Assembly (NCBI GenBank): GCA_963788085.1
Contig: CAWBFS010000015.1
Span: 186,001 to 250,000 of the forward strand
Source: AP-15 sp963788085
Lineage (GTDB): Bacteria > Pseudomonadota > Alphaproteobacteria > ATCC43930 > CGMCC-115725
DNA length: 64,000 nucleotides
Direction: 5' to 3'
Below, in pieces: positions 28,175-36,954 of this stretch (positions are counted from its first letter, which is position 1; every line of letters starts with the position of its first letter). The position numbers and the translations under genes were made by a program. The notes beneath the pieces were generated by a model. It searched no databases. It saw only the letters and a program-made list of their open reading frames with translations, and was not told the origin of the DNA.

Positions 28175-28444
28175 TTGGCTAAGGAAGATTTGATCGAGTT
28201 TGAAGGTACAGTACTCGAGCTGCTTCCCGACGCACGCTTTCGTGTGAAGCTCGATAACGGGCACGAGACCCTTGCATATTCCTCCGGCAGAATGAAGAAG
28301 AATCGAATACGAATTCTTGCAGGTGATCGTGTGACGGTAGAAATGACGCCGTACGATCTTACCAAAGGCCGGATTAATTTCCGCCACAAGGACGAGCGGG
28401 CGGCACCGGCAATGTCGCCCCGTCCGCAATACCGGCGCCGCTAA
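28175..28444 (+). CDS. infA: Translation initiation factor IF-1
   Basis: IF-1 is an OB-fold factor occupying the 30S A site. The 89-residue product starts at TTG with MAKEDLIEFEGTVLELLPDA and has HETLAYSSGRMKKNRIRILA and DRVTVEMTPYDLTKGRI. It carries a longer basic tail than usual (about 72 residues is typical), ending in an arginine-rich stretch. The window has only this copy, next to the cold-shock gene. Relative to the standard SGKMRKHRIRI the residues are somewhat divergent, so it may be a second, cold-related IF-1. Confidence 0.92.
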   Translation: MAKEDLIEFEGTVLELLPDARFRVKLDNGHETLAYSSGRMKKNRIRILAGDRVTVEMTPYDLTKGRINFRHKDERAAPAMSPRPQYRRR

Positions 28445-28593
28445 AGCGCGACAGTCGTCGATCGATCCGGCATCTGCCTTGTGGCGATGGCATACCTGAT
28501 CGAGCGAAAGAGTTTGACATTTGTTGCGGCCACCCCAACTTTTCTAAGTAGGTAAAAACACAGCAATTGTTACAATAAGGCTACAACGTCTCG

Positions 28594-30093
28594 ATGGATT
28601 TTTCTGAACTCGACCTTTCGCCTGAGGTTCTTCAGGCGGTTTCTGACGCCGGCTATACCAATCCCACTCCGATCCAGGAACAAGCGATCCCCCACGTAAA
28701 GCGTGGCCGGGACGTTCTCGGTTGCGCCCAGACCGGAACCGGTAAAACAGCCAGCTTTGTGCTGCCGATGGTCGACATGCTGGCGGCCGGGCGGGCCCGG
28801 GTGCGAATGCCGCGCTCGCTGATCCTCGAACCGACGCGCGAACTGGCGACCCAAGTCGCCGCCTCCTTCGAGCTCTACGGCAAGCATCACCGCCTGACGA
28901 TGGCGCTCTTGATCGGCGGCGAAAGCTTTGTCGATCAGGAGCGCAAGCTCGACCGGGGGGTCGACGTCTTGATCGCCACGCCGGGCCGCCTTCTCGATCT
29001 TTACGGGCGCGGCAAGATCCTGCTCTCCGACACCCGTATTCTGGTCATCGATGAGGCCGACCGGATGCTCGACATGGGCTTTATCCCGGATGTTGAGCGG
29101 ATCGTCGGCTTGTTGCCGGAAACCCGTCAGACGCTGTTCTTTTCGGCGACGATGCCGGCGGAGATTCGCAAACTGGCTGACGCCTTTCTGCGTAATCCGA
29201 TCGAGGTCTCGGTGGCGCCGCCGGCATCTCCGGCCGCGCTCGTCGTCCAGTCGCTAGCCGTTGTCGGTCCGCAAGACAAGCGTGAGGCGCTGCGGCGGCT
29301 GATCCGCTCAGAAGACGTCAAGAACGCGCTGATCTTCTGCAACCGCAAGCGCGATGTCGACATACTGTTCCGTTCGCTGACCCGGCACGGCTTCGACGCC
29401 GCGGCATTGCACGGCGACATGCCGCAACCGAAGCGCACCGAAACCCTGGACCGCTTTCGGAACGGTGAGGTCCGGCTTCTCGTGGCCAGCGACGTCGCCG
29501 CGCGCGGCTTGGACATCAAAGGCATGAGCCACGTCTTCTGTTTCGACGTGCCGATCCATGCCGAAGATTATGTCCACCGCATCGGCCGAACCGGCCGCGC
29601 CGGTCTGGAGGGCCGGTCTTTCATGCTCGCCTCGCCGGATGATGGCGACTTCGTCGCCGCGATCGTCAAATTGATCGGCAGGGAAATTCCGCCGATCGTC
29701 ATCGAGGGGATCGAGGCAGCCGAACTCGAATATGGCGAGCGTCGCGCGCGGCGCGGGGCACGCCGGCCCATCAAGTCCGATCGTGGCAAGTCCGATCATG
29801 TCAAGTCCGATCGCCGCCGAAACCGAACCGATGCCTCCCCACGGGGTGAGCCGGCCGAACGGGAGCCGGCCGAACCTCGCGCCCCGCGACGAGAGCGCCG
29901 GCCGAGCGTAGAGGAGGCGCAGCAACAGCTTCCCCCATCGAACGTGACCGCATTCCCGCGCGCCTCGGTCGCTCGCGTTCCGCGCCGGCCCGAGCGCCAA
30001 CCAGAGCCGGATCGGGATCGGCAGGTCGTCGGTTTCGGCGACCATCTGCCGGCGTTCCTTGCCCGGCCTCCGCGGATCGTCGCCCGCCCCTGA
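28594..30093 (+). CDS. DEAD-box ATP-dependent RNA helicase
   Basis: The 499-residue protein has all core motifs: Q motif NPTPIQEQAIP, motif I AQTGTGKTASF, PTRELATQV, TPGR, DEAD in VIDEADRMLDMGFIP, SAT, LIFCNRKRDVD, ASDVAARGLD and HRIGRTGRAG. After residue 380 comes a basic disordered tail with repeated KSD units, typical for RNA-binding extensions of RhlE/CsdA types. Linked to cspA and infA genes upstream, it probably helps ribosome assembly or mRNA turnover in the cold; the exact orthology is not certain. Confidence 0.94.
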   Translation: MDFSELDLSPEVLQAVSDAGYTNPTPIQEQAIPHVKRGRDVLGCAQTGTGKTASFVLPMVDMLAAGRARVRMPRSLILEPTRELATQVAASFELYGKHHRLTMALLIGGESFVDQERKLDRGVDVLIATPGRLLDLYGRGKILLSDTRILVIDEADRMLDMGFIPDVERIVGLLPETRQTLFFSATMPAEIRKLADAFLRNPIEVSVAPPASPAALVVQSLAVVGPQDKREALRRLIRSEDVKNALIFCNRKRDVDILFRSLTRHGFDAAALHGDMPQPKRTETLDRFRNGEVRLLVASDVAARGLDIKGMSHVFCFDVPIHAEDYVHRIGRTGRAGLEGRSFMLASPDDGDFVAAIVKLIGREIPPIVIEGIEAAELEYGERRARRGARRPIKSDRGKSDHVKSDRRRNRTDASPRGEPAEREPAEPRAPRRERRPSVEEAQQQLPPSNVTAFPRASVARVPRRPERQPEPDRDRQVVGFGDHLPAFLARPPRIVARP

Positions 30094-30108
30094 GTTCTGC
30101 TCTGACCG

Positions 30109-30366
30109 ATGAAGACGATCTTTGTCATGGTCAAATGCGACCTGGGCAAGGCCTATGACGTCGCCGACGAGGCCGTTCTCAACATCGAGCAGGTGTCGGA
30201 GGTCTACTCGACCTCCGGCCAATTCGATCTGCTGATGAAATGTTATCTTCCGGAGGCGGTCGATATCGGCCGTTTTGTGACCGAGCGGCTGCAGACGCTT
30301 CCCGGGGTGAAGGATACCTTTACGATCATCGCATTCAAGGCGTTCTCGGAAAATACTTCCGTTTAG
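30109..30366 (+). CDS. Stand-alone RAM (Lrp/AsnC ligand-binding) domain protein
   Basis: The 85-residue protein contains only the alpha/beta sandwich regulation-of-amino-acid-metabolism domain: MKTIFVMVKCDLGKAYDVAD, the GQFDLLMKCYLPE core and VKDTFTIIAFKAF. The DNA-binding helix-turn-helix of Lrp is absent. Such proteins bind small ligands or assemble with full Lrp regulators. It sits 15 bases after the helicase gene and 14 before a Rieske protein. Confidence 0.88.
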   Translation: MKTIFVMVKCDLGKAYDVADEAVLNIEQVSEVYSTSGQFDLLMKCYLPEAVDIGRFVTERLQTLPGVKDTFTIIAFKAFSENTSV

Positions 30367-30380
30367 TCTTTGGAGGTGAG

Positions 30381-30704
30381 ATGAGCGCGGACGAGGCGGG
30401 CTGGGTCCGAGCGGCCAACCGTGGCGAACTGGCGGAAGGCGAGCCGCTCGGCGTCGAGGTCGCCGGCCGCTCGATCGCGCTTTACGACGTCGACGGCGCT
30501 CTTTTCGCGACCGACAACATCTGCACCCACGCCTATGCCCGGCTTTCCGATGGGTGGCTCGACGGCGAACTGATCGAGTGCCCGCTGCATGCTGCACGCT
30601 TTGACGTCCGCACTGGAAAGGTGCTCGACCCGCCGGCGACCGAAGATCTGAAAACCTACCCGGTGCGCGTCGTCGACGGGGAGATCCAGGTCAAGCTCGA
30701 CTGA
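30381..30704 (+). CDS. Rieske-type [2Fe-2S] ferredoxin
   Basis: The 107-residue soluble protein carries the Rieske cluster motifs CTHAYARLSDGW and CPLHAARFDVRTG, giving two cysteines and two histidines. It resembles ferredoxin subunits of non-haem oxygenases and NirD-like proteins. GGAGGTGAG precedes the ATG at 30381. The genuine ring-hydroxylating oxygenase genes lie 6 kb downstream and have no ferredoxin of their own, so this is a plausible electron donor, but that is inference. Confidence 0.9.
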   Translation: MSADEAGWVRAANRGELAEGEPLGVEVAGRSIALYDVDGALFATDNICTHAYARLSDGWLDGELIECPLHAARFDVRTGKVLDPPATEDLKTYPVRVVDGEIQVKLD

Positions 30705-30735
30705 GGAGGGCAAGCGACGAGGCGCTGCTCGATTG

Positions 30736-31896
30736 TCAGCCGTACACGCGGCGATAGAGGTCAATGATCTCTTCGCTCGAAGGCACCCGCGGATTGTTTG
30801 CCGGCGAACCCGACGCGAGGGCCTGGGTCGCCATGACCGGCAACAGCTCCTCATAGCGCCCGGCATCGATGCCCCAGGCGCGCGGGGTCGGGACCTGCAG
30901 ATCCGCGTTGAGCCGCCGCAGCTCGTCGAGCAGCCGCGCGACGGCGGCCTGGCTCCCCTCACCCTCTTCGGCTATTCCCATCGCGCGGGCGCAATCGGCA
31001 TAGCGCTCGAGCGCTGCCGGCGCTGAGAACGCGGTGATCTCGGGCAGCAGCATCGCATTGGACAACCCGTGCGGCACGTGAAAGAAAGCGCCGATCGGCC
31101 GGCTCATGCCGTGGACCAAAGCGACGCTGGCATTCGAGAACGCCATCCCGGCGGTCGTCGCGCCGAGCATCATCGCCTCGCGCGCGGCCCGATTGCCGGG
31201 CTCGGCGCAGGCGGTGCGGATGTGACGCGCGATGAGCCCCATCGCGCTCTTGGCGAGCCCATCCGTAAACGAGTTGGCGCGGCGGCTGACATAAGCCTCC
31301 ATCGCATGGGTGAGACTGTCGAGCCCGGTATCCGCAGTCAGGCGCAACGGCATCGTCAGAGTGAGCTCGTAATCGACAATCGCCGCGGCCGGGCAGCAGG
31401 CGAGCCCGGCGATCAGCATCTTCTCGTCCGTCTCGGTGTCGGTGATGACGGTAAAGCGCGTCACCTCCGAGCCGGTCCCGGCCGTCGTCGGGATCGCCAC
31501 GACCGGCGGACCCACCTTTGGAATCTCTGCCGGAACCTTGTAATCCCTCATCTGCCCACCATTCGCGGCAAGCACCGACATCGCTTTCGCCGTGTCGATC
31601 GAACTGCCGCCGCCGATCGCAACAAGACTGTCGTAGCGGTCTTCAGCGAGCCGGCGCGTGCCCGCTTCGACGACCGCCGTCGTCGGATCCGCCACGGTGT
31701 CGGAAAACACCCTCCAAGGGATACCGCCATGATCAAGGATCTGGGTCATCCGGTCGAGATGCCCGGAGCGCATCAGGAATGGGTCGGTAACGACCAGCGG
31801 TCTCGTCAACCCGAGCCGCTGCAATATGCCCGGAAGCTCAGCCAGCGCACCGCCGCCGATGGCCATCAGGCGCGGCATCGTGATGATTGGGACCAT
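30736..31896 (-). CDS. Iron-containing (type III) alcohol dehydrogenase
   Basis: The 386-residue protein has the NAD-binding GGGSSIDTAKAMSVLAANGG, the PTTAGTGSEVT phosphate loop and the metal-binding segment GLDSLTHAMEAYVS with HGMSRPIGAFFHVPHGLSNA. It oxidises alcohols or reduces aldehydes with NAD(P); the substrate is unknown. The ATG at 31896 gives the family start (MVPIITMPRLMAIGGGALAE). It is likely co-transcribed after the TusA-like gene, 10 bases apart. Confidence 0.92.
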   Translation of the reverse strand: MVPIITMPRLMAIGGGALAELPGILQRLGLTRPLVVTDPFLMRSGHLDRMTQILDHGGIPWRVFSDTVADPTTAVVEAGTRRLAEDRYDSLVAIGGGSSIDTAKAMSVLAANGGQMRDYKVPAEIPKVGPPVVAIPTTAGTGSEVTRFTVITDTETDEKMLIAGLACCPAAAIVDYELTLTMPLRLTADTGLDSLTHAMEAYVSRRANSFTDGLAKSAMGLIARHIRTACAEPGNRAAREAMMLGATTAGMAFSNASVALVHGMSRPIGAFFHVPHGLSNAMLLPEITAFSAPAALERYADCARAMGIAEEGEGSQAAVARLLDELRRLNADLQVPTPRAWGIDAGRYEELLPVMATQALASGSPANNPRVPSSEEIIDLYRRVYG

Positions 31897-31906
31897 GAGG
31901 GCGCCC

Positions 31907-32158
31907 TCAGCCGGGTTTGCGCATCCGAAAACGTAGAACACCACGCGGCTGCTCGCTCGCTTCGAGCAGTACGCATCCGGTCGTCGCACAGAAGTGCTGG
32001 AAATCCTTCGTGGCGCCGGGGTCGGTAGCGATGACTTCGAGCACGGCGCCGGGGGGCAGCGGCTTTAGCGCCCGCCGCGCCTTCAATACCGGCAACGGGC
32101 ACAACAGCCCGGTGGCGTCGAGGGTAGCGTCAACCGTCATCTTGTCCGTTTGCGTCAT
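31907..32158 (-). CDS. TusA-like sulfur carrier protein
   Basis: The 83-residue protein shows the family motif DATGLLCPLPVLKARRAL, whose first cysteine carries persulfide sulfur in TusA, plus an alpha/beta fold ending VLRFRMRKP. TusA proteins relay sulfur for tRNA thiolation or other sulfur chemistry. The ATG at 32158 is preferred over a start 14 codons upstream. It is divergent from the MBL gene. Confidence 0.9.
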   Translation of the reverse strand: MTQTDKMTVDATLDATGLLCPLPVLKARRALKPLPPGAVLEVIATDPGATKDFQHFCATTGCVLLEASEQPRGVLRFRMRKPG

Positions 32159-32298
32159 CGCCCGGCACCCTACAACAGCCACTCCGCGCGACTTTAACAA
32201 ACCGGGACCCGGACTGCAGCTGTCTCGGGCAAAATTGACTGGTCCCCGAACCTAGGGCGCACGCCGGGTGTTTTCGCATGCAACAAAGGTGCACAACG

Positions 32299-33171
32299 AT
32301 GCGAATCCACCACCTCAGCTGCGGTTCGATGTGTCCGTTTGGCGGCCGGTTATGGGACGGTCATAGCCCCCTTCTCGGACCCGCCGAAATCGTCTGCCAT
32401 TGCCTGCTGATCGAAACCGAAGTCGGGCTCGTGCTCGTCGACACCGGGTTTGGCATGCGCGACGTGGCGCAACCGCGACGGCTCAGCCCGTTTTTTCGAA
32501 TTGCTAATCGTGTTCGGCTGCGCGAGTCGGATACCGCTCTGCGACAGGTCGAAGAGCTCGGTTTCACGGCCGCCGATATTCGCCACATCGTACTGACGCA
32601 TCTCGACTTTGACCACGCCGGCGGCATCGAAGATTTCCCGAATGCTACGGTGCACGTCTTTGGCGCCGAGCTGGACTCCGCGCGATCGCAAAATGGCTGG
32701 CTCGATCGCCAACGGTATCGGCCGGCGCAATGGGATCAAAATATCGATTGGCAGCGCTATACGCCCGAGGGAGAACGCTGGTTCGGCTTTTCTTGCGTCC
32801 GCGAACTGGTCGGCATGCCCCCGGAAATCCTGATGGTGCCGCTCACCGGGCACACCCTCGGTCATTGCGGGGTGGCAGTGCGCGGCGCGGATGGTTGGCT
32901 CCTCCACGCCGGGGACGCCTATTTCTTCCGCGACGAGATGGCTCTCGACGGATATTCCTGCACCCCGATGCTGCGTGCCTACCAGCGTCTGATGGCGGCC
33001 CATAACGAGAGCCGGCTGGTCAACCAGACACGCCTGCGCGAGCTGAAGCGCGCCCATGGCCGGGAAATCCGGTTGTTTTGCGCCCACGACGCCAAGGAGC
33101 TCGAAGAACTTTCGTCGGCCCGGTTGGAAGCCCCGCCGATCATCGCCCCGCCGCTTACGGCGCACGCTTAG
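32299..33171 (+). CDS. MBL-fold metallo-hydrolase
   Basis: The 290-residue protein has the metallo-beta-lactamase zinc motif VLTHLDFDHAGGIEDFP and further ligands in LTGHTLGHCGV and LLHAGDAYFF. The layout suits a lactonase or glyoxalase-II-like hydrolase rather than an antibiotic-hydrolysing enzyme. The ATG at 32299 follows AAGGTG; an in-frame ATG at 32278 is an alternative. The substrate is unknown. Confidence 0.88.
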   Translation: MRIHHLSCGSMCPFGGRLWDGHSPLLGPAEIVCHCLLIETEVGLVLVDTGFGMRDVAQPRRLSPFFRIANRVRLRESDTALRQVEELGFTAADIRHIVLTHLDFDHAGGIEDFPNATVHVFGAELDSARSQNGWLDRQRYRPAQWDQNIDWQRYTPEGERWFGFSCVRELVGMPPEILMVPLTGHTLGHCGVAVRGADGWLLHAGDAYFFRDEMALDGYSCTPMLRAYQRLMAAHNESRLVNQTRLRELKRAHGREIRLFCAHDAKELEELSSARLEAPPIIAPPLTAHA

Positions 33172-33217
33172 TGATCCGCACCCGCCGCCGCGGTCAGTGC
33201 TTGGTTAAATTCTCGGG

Positions 33218-33246
33218 TTGACACGGCACCGAACCGCGCGTAGAGA
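33218..33246 (+). promoter_or_regulatory. Sigma-70-type promoter of a mini transcription unit
   Basis: A perfect -35 TTGACA at 33218-33223 is followed after exactly 17 bases by TAGAGA at 33241-33246 (three of six to TATAAT). The predicted transcript start, about 33253, falls essentially at the ATG of the 32-codon ORF, implying a leaderless message or a non-coding RNA. Confidence 0.5.
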
Positions 33247-33253
33247 GGCGCGC

Positions 33254-33352
33254 ATGAACCACTTTGCGCGGATTCCGATGGCTGGACGCTGGACCATGGC
33301 GAACGGCCGCTCGCAGCGAGCGGGGCTCAAGGGAGACGTGCGCGCTGAGTAG
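33254..33352 (+). CDS. 32-residue mini-ORF (or small RNA)
   Basis: ATG to TAG encodes a basic peptide starting MNHFARIPMAGRWTMANGRS. A GAGAGG lies just upstream but would be outside the predicted transcript. It is bracketed by a good promoter and a strong terminator, so this is a discrete transcript of about 160 nucleotides. Whether the peptide is made is unknown; a small RNA is equally possible. Confidence 0.4.
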   Translation: MNHFARIPMAGRWTMANGRSQRAGLKGDVRAE

Positions 33353-33376
33353 TCTGCGCAGATAGACGGTTTCCAG

Positions 33377-33411
33377 GGCCCCGCCGGACACGGACGGGGC
33401 CTTTCTCTTTT
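33377..33411 (+). terminator. Strong Rho-independent terminator
   Basis: GGCCCCGCCG pairs with CGGACGGGGCC (one bulged A) around GACA, followed by TTTCTCTTTT. It ends the mini transcription unit 50 bases before the cyclase gene, which must have its own start downstream or use readthrough. Confidence 0.8.
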
Positions 33412-33460
33412 CTGCCCGATTTGTGCCCGGCGGGGCCCTGCGATCGAAGGACGTGGGGTC

Positions 33461-34120
33461 ATGTTGGAGGAAGTCTGGCCTGAGATAGGCAACGCCTGGG
33501 TCTCCGGAGTGCTGGCCGGAGGTGGATCCATTCTCGTGCAGTGGCTGGCGCCCAAGGCGGCCCGGCTGTTCAAGCGGCTGCGGTCGGCCGATCATCGGCG
33601 GTTCGAGCGCCGGCTGGCGGCGATCCTGGCGGCCGACGTCGTCGGCTATTCACGCTTGATGAGCGCCGACGAGGAGGGCACCCATTTCCGCCTCTTGGCC
33701 TATCGCCGCCAGGTCATCGCGCCAAAGGTCCGCGAGCACCGCGGCCGCATCGTCAAGCATACCGGCGACGGGGCTCTCGTCGAGTTCGGCAGCGTCGTCG
33801 ATGCGGTGCGTTGCGCGTTGGATGTGCAGCGGATCATTCGCGCGCGCAATGCCGAACTGCCGGCGGACCGCCGGATCGAGTTCCGCATCGGCGTCAATCT
33901 CGGCGACGTCATCGTGGCGCCGGACGACATCTATGGCCACGGCGTCAATGTCGCGGCACGGCTCGAGGGTCTCGCACCGCCCGGCGGCATCTGCATCTCC
34001 GCCGATGCCTGGCGCCATGTGCGCGGAGCGGTTGCCGCCGAGTTCGTCGACCTCGGCGAGCAGCGGCTGAAGAACATTGCCGACCCGGCGCATGTCTTCG
34101 CCCTCTCTCCGGCGGCGTAG
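33461..34120 (+). CDS. Class III adenylate/guanylate cyclase catalytic-domain protein
   Basis: The 219-residue protein has a short amphipathic or membrane-associated N-terminus (VSGVLAGGGSILVQWLA) and then a cyclase domain: RRLAAILAADVVGYSRLMSA with the metal-binding aspartate, IVKHTGDGALVEFGS with the second, and VNVAARLEGLAPPGGICIS. It would make cAMP. Homologues in soil alphaproteobacteria usually continue into TPR repeats; here the protein stops after the catalytic domain, with family A repeat DNA directly after the stop. Confidence 0.88.
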   Translation: MLEEVWPEIGNAWVSGVLAGGGSILVQWLAPKAARLFKRLRSADHRRFERRLAAILAADVVGYSRLMSADEEGTHFRLLAYRRQVIAPKVREHRGRIVKHTGDGALVEFGSVVDAVRCALDVQRIIRARNAELPADRRIEFRIGVNLGDVIVAPDDIYGHGVNVAARLEGLAPPGGICISADAWRHVRGAVAAEFVDLGEQRLKNIADPAHVFALSPAA

Positions 34121-34147
34121 GGGGCACCGAGCCCGCCCCACCCTAAC

Positions 34148-34180
34148 CCTCCCCCGCCCGCGGGGGAGGGAATGGGAGGG
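34148..34180. repeat. Dispersed G/C-rich intergenic repeat (family A)
   Basis: CCTCCCCCGCCCGCGGGGGA palindrome followed by GGGAATGGGAGGGG lies between the cyclase gene and the HpaB-like gene. It is the same family as at 47173-47320. Confidence 0.6.
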
Positions 34181-34258
34181 GCTTGGCGGGTGAGGCTGGC
34201 CTTTCGTCCTAGCTTGACGTACGTTTGCGCCTTGGCCCCACGGTCGACGGGAGGCGTG

Positions 34259-35728
34259 ATGCCGGCGCGGACGGGAAGACAATATCTCGCTGGGTTGCGC
34301 GAGCAGGAGCGCGAGGTCTGGCTCGAAGGCGAGCGGGTCAAGGACCCGACGCGCCACCCCGGCCTGCGGGGCGGCGCGCGCGCCATCGCTTCGCTCTATG
34401 ACATGCAGTGCGACCCCAAGCTGCGCGACGAGATGACCTATGTGTCGCCGATCGACGGGCGACCGGGTCGGGCTGTCGTTCATCATCCCGCGCACCCGCG
34501 AGGATCTCGAACAGCGCCGCGCCATGATGCTCAACTGGGCGCGGACCACCTGCGGCATGATGGGCCGCTCCCCCGATTTCATGAACGTGACCTACGCCGC
34601 CTGGGCCGGCGCGGCGGATTATTTCGCGCGAGGGACGCGGACGCCCGGAATTCGCCGAGAACATGCGGCGCTATTACGAATACATCCGCGAAAACGACCT
34701 GACCCTGACCCATTCGCTGATCAACCTGCAGCGCAGCCGCACCGTCTCCGGCATGTTCAATCTGCAGGAGGGGACGGCATTGCAGGTGGTGCGCGAGACC
34801 GATGCCGGCATCGTCGTGCGCGGCGCGCGGATCCTGGCGACATTGGGGCCGCTCGCGGACGAGATCGGCGTCTATTCGCCGCGCATGGCGCGGCACGCCG
34901 AGAACCCACAGCCCGTTCGCGGTCAGCTTCGCGATCCCGTGCGGCACGCCGGGGCTCAAATTCCTGTGCCGCGAGAGCTTCGATCTGGGCCGGTCGCATT
35001 TCGACCACCCGCTCGGCTCGCGCTTCGAGGAGATGGATTGCGTCGTCTTCTTCGACGACGTGCTGGTGCCGTGGGAGCGCGTGTTCCTGCTGGGCGATGT
35101 CGACCTGCTGAACCGCACCGCCAATGTGACGCATTCCTCCGCGCATTCGGCGCATCAGGGCGCGGTCAAGAACCTCGCCAAGGCCGAGTTCGTATTGGGT
35201 GTGGCATTGCTGATGACGCAGACACTGGGCAATTCGCAACTGCCGCATGTCGAGGAGCGCATCGGCGAATTGATGCTCTACACCCAGCTGACCCGCGCCT
35301 GCATGCGCGCCGCCGAGGCCGATGCGGAGCTCGACGAATGGGGCGTCATGTGCCCCGACCTGCTGATGGTCGAGAGCCCGCGCAACCTGTTCATGACGGC
35401 CTATCCGCGGATGGTCGAGATATTGCAGCTGCTGGGGTCGAGCAGCTTTATGCTGACCCCGACCGAGGCCGACATGAAGGGGCCGCTCGGCCCGGCGATC
35501 GAGCAGTATCTGGCGACCGACAATTCGCCGGCGAAGGACCGGGTCAAATTGTTCCGCCTGGCTTGGGATATTGCCGGCACGTCGTTCGGCAGCCGGCAGG
35601 TATTGTACGAGCGGTTTTTTGCCAGTGACCCGTTGACGCGAGCCCGCGCGCTGGCGTCGATCTACCCGAAGAAAGAAGTGATGGACCGCGTCCTGGAGTT
35701 TCTCGGGCGCAATGACGACGCTGAATGA
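34259..35728 (+). pseudogene. HpaB-like 4-hydroxyphenylacetate 3-hydroxylase, three frameshifts
   Basis: When repaired this is an approximately 488-residue FADH2-dependent aromatic hydroxylase. Pieces in order are ARTGRQYLAGLREQEREVWL, GLSFIIPRTREDLEQRRAMM, ADYFARG, NLQRSRTVSGMFNLQEGT and GLKFLCRESFDLGRSHFDHP, then a long intact C-terminal acyl-CoA-dehydrogenase-like half. Each break is one extra base in a run: GGG at 34456-34458, CCC at 34644-34646 and CCC at 34912-34914. The three insertions together restore the starting frame. It heads the aromatic cluster. No HpaC flavin reductase is adjacent. Confidence 0.85.
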
Positions 35729-35741
35729 AGGAGGAGAAGAG

Positions 35742-36243
35742 ATGACTCACCGGCCAATGTATCTGGGACATGTCAACATCTACGTCCGCGACGCCGAGCG
35801 CTCGCAGAAATGGTACGAGGAGGTGTTGGGGCTGCACACCTATCACAAGCGGCCCGGCTGGGCGGCCTTCATGGCGGCCGATCTCGACCAGTCCCATGAG
35901 GTCGCCTTGATGCAGTTGGGCGACGACGCTCCCGGCCCGCAACGCGGGCAGGTCGGACTGAACCATATGGCGTGGCGGGTGGAGAGCCTCGACGATCTGA
36001 AGGACTTCTACCACCGGATGAAGGACAAGAACGTGCCGATCGACCGGATCGCCGACCACGGCGTCTCGTTGGGCATTTACTTCCATGATCCGGACGGCAA
36101 CGGCATCGAGGTCTATTACGAATTGCCGCGCGCAGGAATGGCCGCGGCAGGAGCAGATCTTCGCCGCCGACATGATGAACCGCGGCCGTTTCCCGGGCCC
36201 ATGGGAGGCCGAGCTGACCGCACAGCGCGCCGCGGCGGAGTAG
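35742..36243 (+). pseudogene. VOC-family (glyoxalase/extradiol dioxygenase-like) protein, one frameshift
   Basis: The product is about 166 residues with one vicinal-oxygen-chelate module pair: MYLGHVNIYVRDAERSQKWY supplies a metal histidine, VGLNHMAWRVESLDDLKDFY a second, and DPDGNGIEVYYELP the conserved glutamate. An extra base near 36134 breaks the tail; the other frame continues EWPRQEQIFAADMMNRGRFP to a TAG at 36241. As sequenced the core is intact and only the last 35 residues change, so activity may survive. GGAGGAG precedes the ATG. It probably cleaves or isomerises the hydroxylated ring product. Confidence 0.8.
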
Positions 36244-36384
36244 CAGATGGAACACCGTCATTGCCGGGCTTCGAGACGGCCGTTCGCGGCATCCCCAGAT
36301 CGGATCACGTAATGCCAGTGATGAATGCCCGCAGGTGAGGAACGCCCGTAGGGCGTGATCGAAGCACGTACGACGGCGATGTAG

Positions 36385-36930
36385 GTGATCGACCGAGACG
36401 AACAGATCACCCTCCTGCTCCTCCAACAGGAGATCGAGGAATTCCTTTATCGCGAGGCGGATCTGCTCGACGAGCGGCGCTATGAGGACTGGCTGGCGCT
36501 GGTGGCCGAAGATGTGCGCTACTGGATGCCGATGCGGCGCAACGTCAAAGTCGGCGAAGCCGAGCGCGAATTCACCCGCGCCGGCCAGGACATCAACTGG
36601 TTCGACGAAGGCAAGGAGACCCTGACGCGGCGCGTCAAGCAGATCCTGACCGGGATGCACTGGGCCGAGGAGCCAGTCTCCCGCATCTCGCACATGGTCT
36701 CGAATGTCCGGCTGCTCGAGGTCACCCCTTCGATTGTCGAACCCGAAGAAGTGGCCGTCAGGTGCCGGTTCCTGATCTACCGCAACCGGGTGGAGACCGA
36801 GACCGACATACTCGTCGGCAAGCGCGAGGATCTACTGCGCCGCGCCGGCGACGGCTGGCAGATCGCGCGCCGCAAGATCGTCTTGGACCAGAACGTGCTG
36901 CTGACCAAGAACCTAACCTTCTTTTTTTAG
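36385..36930 (+). CDS. Ring-hydroxylating dioxygenase beta (small) subunit
   Basis: The 181-residue protein has the cone-shaped small-subunit fold: FLYREADLLDERRYEDWLAL, VRYWMPMRRNV, RISHMVSNVRLLEV and VRCRFLIYRNRVETETDILV. It starts at GTG. The beta subunit stabilises the Rieske oxygenase hexamer. It precedes the alpha gene here, the reverse of the common alpha-beta order, and is separated from it by a 106-base repeat-containing gap. Confidence 0.92.
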   Translation: MIDRDEQITLLLLQQEIEEFLYREADLLDERRYEDWLALVAEDVRYWMPMRRNVKVGEAEREFTRAGQDINWFDEGKETLTRRVKQILTGMHWAEEPVSRISHMVSNVRLLEVTPSIVEPEEVAVRCRFLIYRNRVETETDILVGKREDLLRRAGDGWQIARRKIVLDQNVLLTKNLTFFF

Positions 36931-36954
36931 TCTTTAGTCGTGAGCAACCTAATT

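Noticed and set aside
32299..33171. Metallo-beta-lactamase resistance gene
   Set aside because: The HxDxDH motif is general to MBL hydrolases, there is no signal peptide, and lactonase-like layout fits better.
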